Source: Lachnoclostridium sp. An196
GTDB lineage: Bacteria; Bacillota; Clostridia; Lachnospirales; Lachnospiraceae
DNA: 64,000 bases
Direction of reading: 5' to 3'
Assembly (NCBI RefSeq): GCF_002160135.1
Contig: NZ_NFJZ01000009.1
Span: forward strand, 62,001 to 126,000
Part shown: piece by piece, positions 59,531 through 64,000 of the stretch
Layout: each line of letters starts with the position of its first letter
Position numbering within the stretch: the stretch's first letter is position 1
Notes under the pieces: model-generated
What the model was told of the DNA's origin: nothing
What the model saw: only the letters and a program-made list of their open reading frames with translations
Database searches by the model: none
Made by a program: the position numbers and the translations under genes

Positions 59531-59733
59531 GCGACCCAAGAAGAAACGAGGAAGGCTATCTCGATCTGACAGCCTACCACGGAACCAAAAGCATCATACA
59601 AGAAGAAAATGAGGCCGAGCGCAAGAGCAAGGACCTGATCCACACCTTCCGCCTGCTGGCCGACATGGCCGGCTTTGAAATAGTCGGCCGCATCACGATA
59701 AAACACAAAAAGACAGGGAGGGTTTTCAGATGA
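59527..59733 (+). CDS. Small phage protein, 68 residues
   Basis: A conserved-looking phage ORF with EEGYLDLTAYHGTKSIIQ and IVGRITIKHKKTGRVFR; a small alpha/beta fold is likely. It overlaps both neighbours by four bases, with AAAGGAG before the ATG. Function unknown. Confidence 0.75.
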   Translation: MSDPRRNEEGYLDLTAYHGTKSIIQEENEAERKSKDLIHTFRLLADMAGFEIVGRITIKHKKTGRVFR

Positions 59734-60059
59734 TCGGATATTTAAGCGGCCCCATTACGGGCCATAAAGACTACAGGCGTCAGTTTGCGAAGGCTGCCGC
59801 CGCGCTGAAGGAGATGGGCTACAACGTCATCAACCCCGCCGAGCTGGGAGCGGCTCTCCCTCTCGACCAGATGAGCTACGAGGACATCATGAAGATCGAC
59901 ATGGAGCTCCTGGCCACTGCCGACTACCTGGTGCAGCTTCCAGGCTGGGAGGACTCGAAGGGAGCCAACCGCGAGCTGGGCTTCGCCCTGGGCACTGACA
60001 AGATCGTCGTGGGCCTGGAGCAGCTTCTCACAAAGGAGGTAGCACTGCCATGGACCTAA
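59730..60059 (+). CDS. DUF4406 protein (nucleoside deoxyribosyltransferase-like)
   Basis: 109 residues. IGYLSGPITGHKDYRRQF, the NVINPAELG strand and LLATADYLVQLPGWEDSKG followed by ANRELGFAL match DUF4406, a family with the nucleoside 2-deoxyribosyltransferase fold. In phages it is thought to adjust nucleotide pools or salvage bases. GGGAGGG precedes the start, and its end overlaps the next gene by ten bases. Confidence 0.88.
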   Translation: MIGYLSGPITGHKDYRRQFAKAAAALKEMGYNVINPAELGAALPLDQMSYEDIMKIDMELLATADYLVQLPGWEDSKGANRELGFALGTDKIVVGLEQLLTKEVALPWT

Positions 60060-60466
60060 ACGAGACTTATGACTTCCTGATGCAGATCCGCCGCAAGGAG
60101 ATCATCATCAGACGGAAAGAGACCCAGCGGGACGAGCTGAGGGCCTGCCTGCTGCCTGGCGCCATCCGCTATGACCGTGACAGGGTCCAGAGCACTCCGA
60201 CCGATAAGATGGCCGACGTCATCGCCAGAGTGGACGAGCTGGACCGAGAGATCGAGCAGCTCCGGCGTGAGAAGGCCTCCCTGGTCATCGAGATCAGCGA
60301 CGCCATCGAGACGCTGGAGGACGACTACGAGAGGACCGTGCTGACCGAGTTCTACATAGCACGGGCACCAATGACCGAGGTGGCCGACGCCATCAACTAC
60401 AGCGTCCGCAGGGCGTATCATTTCAGGAAGATGGGCGTCACCCATCTGGGGGAGGTTTTAGGATGA
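60050..60466 (+). CDS. DUF1492 protein, late-gene regulator candidate
   Basis: 138 residues. The N-terminal half is a coiled coil (RKEIIIRRKETQRDELRACL); the C-terminal half is a sigma-70 region-4-like helix-turn-helix (LEDDYERTVLTEFYIARAPM, TEVADAINYSVRRAYHFRKM). DUF1492 proteins relate to ArpU and RinA-type activators of late phage genes. It lies two genes before the terminase genes and 770 bases before the candidate late promoter, which lacks a -35 box, as activated promoters often do. Confidence 0.82.
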   Translation: MDLNETYDFLMQIRRKEIIIRRKETQRDELRACLLPGAIRYDRDRVQSTPTDKMADVIARVDELDREIEQLRREKASLVIEISDAIETLEDDYERTVLTEFYIARAPMTEVADAINYSVRRAYHFRKMGVTHLGEVLG

Positions 60467-61212
60467 TACGACTCCTGCATGGCGACTGTCTGGCAATGCT
60501 GAAAGAGGTGGAGCCTGGCAGCGTGGACCTGATCCTCTGCGATCCTCCCTACTCCTCCGGCGGAACTCATGCCGGCGACCGCAAGGCCAGCACGACGGCC
60601 AAGTACACCGACAACGACTTCAACGGGGCCGCCAGGCTCCCGGCCTTCTCCGGCGATAACATGGACCAGCGGAGCTTCACGGCCTTTATGCGATGGGTGT
60701 GCAGCGAGCTGAGGCAAAAGACAAGGGAGGGGGGGATCCTGGAGATGTTCGTGGACTGGAGAAACCTCCCCGCGATGACGGACGCCGTGCAGATGGCCGG
60801 CTGGGTGTGGAGGGGCGTCGTCGTATGGGACAAGGGCATCAGCAGAAACCAGCCGGGACGCTTCCGGAACGACTGCGAGTTCGTGGTCTGGTGCTCTAAT
60901 GGCGATCTGCCTATTGACTGGAAGGCTGCTAAAGGCACCAAGGCCTTGCCGGGCGTCTACCATGTCCCCATAGTGGCGCCGAAGCAGCGCTTCCATCAGA
61001 CTGAGAAGCCCGTGGAGTTGTTGGAGAGCCTTCTGGCCATCTGTCCCCCGGGCGGCACTGTTCTGGACGCCTTCATGGGATCAGGCAGCACCGGCGTGGC
61101 GGCCGTTAAAACCGGCCGGAGCTTCATCGGGATGGAACTGTCCGACCAATACTTCGACACGGCCACCAAGCGCATCCAGGAGGCCGAGGACGAGCTGCTG
61201 AACGACTTTTAG
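60463..61212 (+). CDS. Phage DNA methyltransferase (N4-cytosine/N6-adenine)
   Basis: 249 residues. Motif IV DPPY is at residues 27-30 in LILCDPPYSSGG, and the SAM-binding motif I comes near the C-terminus (DAFMGSGSTGVAAVKTGRSF, IGMEL), so the motif order is that of the beta class of amino-methyltransferases. TEKPVELLESLL is also typical. No restriction enzyme gene is next to it, so it is an orphan methylase that may protect phage DNA from host restriction or mark replication. The target sequence is unknown. Confidence 0.92.
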   Translation: MIRLLHGDCLAMLKEVEPGSVDLILCDPPYSSGGTHAGDRKASTTAKYTDNDFNGAARLPAFSGDNMDQRSFTAFMRWVCSELRQKTREGGILEMFVDWRNLPAMTDAVQMAGWVWRGVVVWDKGISRNQPGRFRNDCEFVVWCSNGDLPIDWKAAKGTKALPGVYHVPIVAPKQRFHQTEKPVELLESLLAICPPGGTVLDAFMGSGSTGVAAVKTGRSFIGMELSDQYFDTATKRIQEAEDELLNDF

Positions 61213-61221
61213 AAAGTCGGC

Positions 61222-61250
61222 GAACATTGCAAATCAGAATGTGTTATACT
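61222..61250 (+). promoter_or_regulatory. Candidate late promoter
   Basis: TATACT (61245-61250) is a good -10 box, but the position 17 bases upstream (GAACAT) does not match TTGACA. A promoter that depends on an activator, perhaps the DUF1492 protein, would look like this. It precedes the terminase genes. Confidence 0.55.
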
Positions 61251-61267
61251 GGTAAAGTGGACGAATG

Positions 61268-61297
61268 AGAGCAGGACCAAGAGGGCCTGCTCTTTTA
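61268..61297 (+). terminator. Leader hairpin or terminator upstream of the terminase genes
   Basis: AGAGCAGG (61268-61275) and CCTGCTCT (61286-61293) form a perfect 8-bp stem with TTT after it. It lies only about 15 bases after the expected start from the TATACT promoter and about 40 before the small terminase gene, so transcription must pass it, for example by antitermination. Confidence 0.65.
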
Positions 61298-61333
61298 CGT
61301 TTACCGAAACGACGAATAGGAGGCGGCGAGACC

Positions 61334-62035
61334 ATGCCAAAAGCAAGGAACTCGAAAGTGGACGAGGCCCTTGCATTGTATCGGCAGGGCCTTAAACTCA
61401 TAGAAATATCCCGGAAGCTGGACATCCCGGAGGGGACTGTCCGCCGATGGAAATGCACCTACAAATGGGACGCCCCCGAAGAAACCGAGCGCTCGCAACC
61501 TAAAAAACCGAACGCTCGCAAACGAGGAGGGCAGCCAGGTAACAAGAACGCCACCGGGCCCCCCGGTAACAAGAACGCCGAGAAGTTCGGCTTCCTGTCC
61601 AAGTATCTGCCGGAGGAGACGCTGGAGCTGCTGCATCTCACAGCTGACTCCTCTCCCTTGGATCTCCTATGGACCCAGATCCAGCTGGCCTACGCTGCCA
61701 TCATCCGGGCCCAGAAAATCGCCTACGTCAAAGACGCTGAAGACAAGACCATCGAGAAGATCGAGGATCGCAGCGGCGCCGAGTCCTGGGGCGAGAAGTG
61801 GGAAGTCCAGCAGGCCTGGGACAAGCAAGCCAACTTTATGAAGGCTCAGGCACGCGCTCAGAGTGAGCTCCGGGGCCTAATCAAACAATACGATGAGATG
61901 CTGCACAAGGACTGGGAGGCAGCGACGGAGGAACAGAAAGCACGCCTGCAGCTGCTGAAGGCGAAGCTGAACGACGGCTCCGATGACGCGGGGAAGGTGG
62001 TGATCATCAATGACACGCACGACCCGCATCAGTGA
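61334..62035 (+). CDS. Terminase small subunit
   Basis: 233 residues from the ATG at 61334, with AGGAGG 9-10 bases before; the frame is open from 61265 without a ribosome site. N-terminal helix-turn-helix: EALALYRQGLKLIEISRKLD, IPEGTVRRWKCTYKWD, as in P27/PBSX XtmA-type small terminases. A basic linker with GNKNATGPPGNKNAEKFGF follows, then an acidic helical end. It binds packaging sites of phage DNA and guides the large subunit. The end overlaps the large terminase gene by 26 bases. Confidence 0.9.
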   Translation: MPKARNSKVDEALALYRQGLKLIEISRKLDIPEGTVRRWKCTYKWDAPEETERSQPKKPNARKRGGQPGNKNATGPPGNKNAEKFGFLSKYLPEETLELLHLTADSSPLDLLWTQIQLAYAAIIRAQKIAYVKDAEDKTIEKIEDRSGAESWGEKWEVQQAWDKQANFMKAQARAQSELRGLIKQYDEMLHKDWEAATEEQKARLQLLKAKLNDGSDDAGKVVIINDTHDPHQ

Positions 62036-63365
62036 CCTGATCATCCCGAAGTTCTGGCCGGCCTTCAATGACCGGGAGCACACGCACAAGATCCTGACCT
62101 CTGGGCGAGCAGGCACCAAGTCCTCAGAGGCTGCCATCGAGGTCGTGTATAAGATCGTCAGCGAGGAAGACTGCTCCGCCGTGGTCATCCGGAAGCGCCA
62201 CAACAAGCTCCGGAAAACGGTCTACAAAGAAATCAAGCGAGCCATCAAGCGCCTGGGGCTGCCGGAGAGCCTGTTCAAGATCACGGTCAGCCCCATGGAA
62301 ATCACATACAAGCCAAACGGCAACACCATCTACTTCACCGGATCCGACAGCATAGACGACACCAAGGGCATCATCGACGAGAACAAGCCCATCAAGATCG
62401 TCCTGCTGGACGAGGTCAGCGAGTTCTTCACTGACGGCGAGGGCGAGGACGAGCTCCAGAACATCGAGGCGACCTTCATCAGAGGCAACGCCGAGGGCTT
62501 CCAGATGCTCTACCTCTACAACCCACCGAAGAACCCCAACGCCCCCGTGGTGGTCTGGTGCCGGAAGATGGAGAAGCGCCCGGACTGCATCCACGTCCAT
62601 GTGGACTACCGGGACGTCCCTCCTGACTGGCTGGGTGCCAAGCTGATCGAGTCCGCTGAGATCCTCCGGGAGCTCGACGAGCGGCAGTGGCGCTGGCTCT
62701 GGCTGGGGCTCTCCATCGGCGTCGATGAACTGATCTATTATATGTTCGGCGATGCTTCCATCGCCCGACCGTCGCAGGAGCGCTACCGGATCATCGGCGT
62801 CGGCGTGGACTATGGCCAGCAGAACGCCACCACCTACCAGGCGGCGGGGCTCAATGAGTCGCTGCACCGGCTGGAGGGCCTGGGCGAATATTATCACAGC
62901 GGCCGGGAGTCCGGCACGCAGAAAAGCCCGAGCGAATACGCCAAGGACTTCGTCAAGTTCCTGGACGAGCTGCATGAGACCTACTCATGCAGCTATTTTT
63001 ATACCTTCATCGACCCCTCGGCCCGTGGTCTGATGGAGGAGATCAAGCGGGCCACCAGGGGCATCGGCTACAACGTGCTGATCCGCGACGCCGAGAACGA
63101 CGTGGCGCTGGGGATCTCCCGAGTGCAGAAGCTCCTGACCTTCAAGATGATGACCGTGTCGCCAGACCAGGAGAACGCCGTCCGGGAGTTCGGTCTCTAT
63201 GAGTACGACAAGAAAAGCATCGAGAGGGGCCGCGAGGAGCCCGTGAAGCAGGACGATCATGGCATGGACGCCATCCGCTACCTGGTCATGGGAATGTGGT
63301 CGAAAATCAAGAACTACCTGCCCGTTAGGGATAAAGAGGAGGAGCCGGAAGGAGTCATAAAATGA
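62010..63365 (+). CDS. Terminase large subunit (PBSX family)
   Basis: 451 residues. The ATPase part has the Walker A-like KILTSGRAGTKSSEAAI (about 27-43) and Walker B IKIVLLDEVSEF (about 127-138). The C-terminal RNase H-like nuclease part starts with GVGVDYGQQNATTY and has later acidic residues in YTFIDPSARGL and DDHGMDAIRYLVMG. It cuts concatemeric DNA and drives packaging into the prohead. Overlaps at both ends show coupling with small terminase and portal. Confidence 0.94.
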   Translation: MTRTTRISDLIIPKFWPAFNDREHTHKILTSGRAGTKSSEAAIEVVYKIVSEEDCSAVVIRKRHNKLRKTVYKEIKRAIKRLGLPESLFKITVSPMEITYKPNGNTIYFTGSDSIDDTKGIIDENKPIKIVLLDEVSEFFTDGEGEDELQNIEATFIRGNAEGFQMLYLYNPPKNPNAPVVVWCRKMEKRPDCIHVHVDYRDVPPDWLGAKLIESAEILRELDERQWRWLWLGLSIGVDELIYYMFGDASIARPSQERYRIIGVGVDYGQQNATTYQAAGLNESLHRLEGLGEYYHSGRESGTQKSPSEYAKDFVKFLDELHETYSCSYFYTFIDPSARGLMEEIKRATRGIGYNVLIRDAENDVALGISRVQKLLTFKMMTVSPDQENAVREFGLYEYDKKSIERGREEPVKQDDHGMDAIRYLVMGMWSKIKNYLPVRDKEEEPEGVIK

Positions 63366-64000
63366 ACATTTTCGAGTATTTCAAAAAGAAGGGCATCGAC
63401 ACCATCGACAGCTCCTTCTACAGCAAGATCGCCATGTGGGACAGCTGGTACAGGGCGAACGTCAAGCGCTTCCACCAGTACCGTGTCTACCATGGCACCG
63501 GGCAGTATGAGCGCTGCCATCGCAAGAGCCTGGGCATGGCGAAGAAGATCTGCGAGGACATCAGCGACCTGCTGCTGAACGAGCGCGTCACCATCACCAT
63601 CAAGGACGAGGCCACGGCCAAGTTCGTCCGCAGCGTTCTCGATGCTGCGAACTTCACCGTGCAGGGCAACGAGTACCAGGAGCGCAAGGCTGCCTGCGGC
63701 ACCGTGGCCTATGTCCCGTATTTGACCAACATGGAAGTGGCCGAAGACGGCAGCGTCCTGAGCGCTGACATCAAGCTGGACTATGTGGTGGCCAAGAACA
63801 TCTACCCCACAGCCTGGGAGAACTCCAGGATCACCGAGGTCATCTTCGCATTTCCGAAGACATACAAGCGCAAGAAGTACGTCCAGCTCCAGCACCACAA
63901 GCTGGAGCCCTGGCAGGACGAGGACGGCAACGATCTCGGCTATCAGTACGTCATCGAGAACAGCGTCGTGGAGTGCTCCTCCGGTGCTGGCCGAGATCTG
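63362..64000 (+). CDS. Phage portal protein, N-terminal part
   Basis: 213 codons are visible, open at the window end. The protein starts MNIFEYFKKKGIDTIDSSFY; the sequence WYRANVKRFHQYRVYHG, KICEDISDLLLNERVTITIK and LDYVVAKNIYPTAWENSRIT matches the SPP1-type portal family. The portal ring forms the DNA entry vertex of the capsid. ATG overlaps the terminase stop (ATGA). Full length is usually 450-500 residues, so the rest lies beyond the window. Confidence 0.9.
   Translation, partial: MNIFEYFKKKGIDTIDSSFYSKIAMWDSWYRANVKRFHQYRVYHGTGQYERCHRKSLGMAKKICEDISDLLLNERVTITIKDEATAKFVRSVLDAANFTVQGNEYQERKAACGTVAYVPYLTNMEVAEDGSVLSADIKLDYVVAKNIYPTAWENSRITEVIFAFPKTYKRKKYVQLQHHKLEPWQDEDGNDLGYQYVIENSVVECSSGAGRDL

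Larger units (their letters stand above)
45340..64000. mobile_element. Prophage, left part
   Basis: Lysogeny, early control, replication, modification and packaging genes follow in the standard order of a temperate siphovirus-like phage of Clostridia. The DNA is visibly GC-richer than the host flank. Genes are densely packed with GGAGGACACA-type ribosome sites repeated before many of them. Head, tail and lysis genes and the right end lie beyond the window. Confidence 0.93.

Noticed and set aside
1-64000. tRNA and rRNA genes
   Set aside because: I found no cloverleaf-like tRNA apart from the tRNA-like part of ssrA, and no rRNA sequence.

Overview
The window reads as the chromosome of an anaerobic Gram-positive gut bacterium, most likely a Lachnospiraceae member (Clostridia). 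The grounds are the order secG-rnr-smpB-ssrA, a pyruvate formate-lyase pair, CIRCE-type heat-shock operators, strong GGAGG ribosome sites and ferredoxin-rich small proteins. This placement is an inference from gene content; no rRNA lies in the window.

Region by region. 1-21,000 is chromosomal housekeeping and accessory DNA: the end of a ZIP metal transporter, a ketopantoate reductase, two tandem small heat-shock proteins, an AT-rich MerR gene between direct repeats, an ECF sigma/anti-sigma-like pair, a class-V aminotransferase with a MATE exporter, a TetR regulator with oleate hydratase, Lon protease, a flavin/ferredoxin fusion, and a glycine-betaine type ABC transporter overlapping a SirTM-like sirtuin. 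After these come a DUF4143 ATPase followed by remnants of a second sirtuin and a P1B ATPase, an XRE membrane regulator, a DUF1349 protein and a CPBP protease. About 21,000-31,250 is a visibly GC-richer potassium module: kdpDE, then a 32-residue membrane peptide, kdpF, kdpA, kdpB, kdpC and an unknown ORF. It is bounded by a relaxase C-terminal remnant on the left and a 5'-truncated DUF1016 nuclease gene on the right, which suggests acquisition by conjugative transfer. 31,250-45,000 returns to core genes: pflB-pflA, a DtxR-type regulator, a VWA/metallopeptidase-like protein with a MoxR ATPase and a YfcE phosphodiesterase, a four-cluster ferredoxin, an amino-acid ABC transporter, secG, rnr, smpB and the tmRNA gene ssrA.

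From the 3' end of ssrA to the window end lies an incomplete prophage (its right end is outside). Leftward lysogeny genes are an XRE repressor, an unknown ORF and a large serine recombinase whose last codons are read through the antisense of host ssrA. Rightward genes form an early module (two small ORFs, antirepressor, Cro-like protein), a replication module (DUF2800 nuclease, DUF2815 protein, family-A DNA polymerase, primase/VapE helicase, VRR-NUC nuclease, SNF2 helicase), a control/modification block (DUF4406, DUF1492, DNA methyltransferase) and the start of the packaging module (small and large terminase, portal).

The signals most worth a second look are: (i) ten copies of GTTACC/GGTAAC in about 280 bp next to an AT-rich stretch after the primase/helicase gene, a candidate phage replication origin; (ii) the ssrA/recombinase junction, where integration rewrites the C-terminus of the recombinase and probably supplies the ssrA terminator; (iii) HrcA-type operators on both the hsp20 pair and lon; (iv) a SirTM-like sirtuin without its usual macrodomain partner, plus a decayed relative downstream; (v) an unknown protein and a tiny membrane peptide built into the kdp operon; (vi) a leader hairpin just after the apparent late promoter of the prophage. 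No CRISPR array, rRNA or tRNA was found, and no intact transposase.
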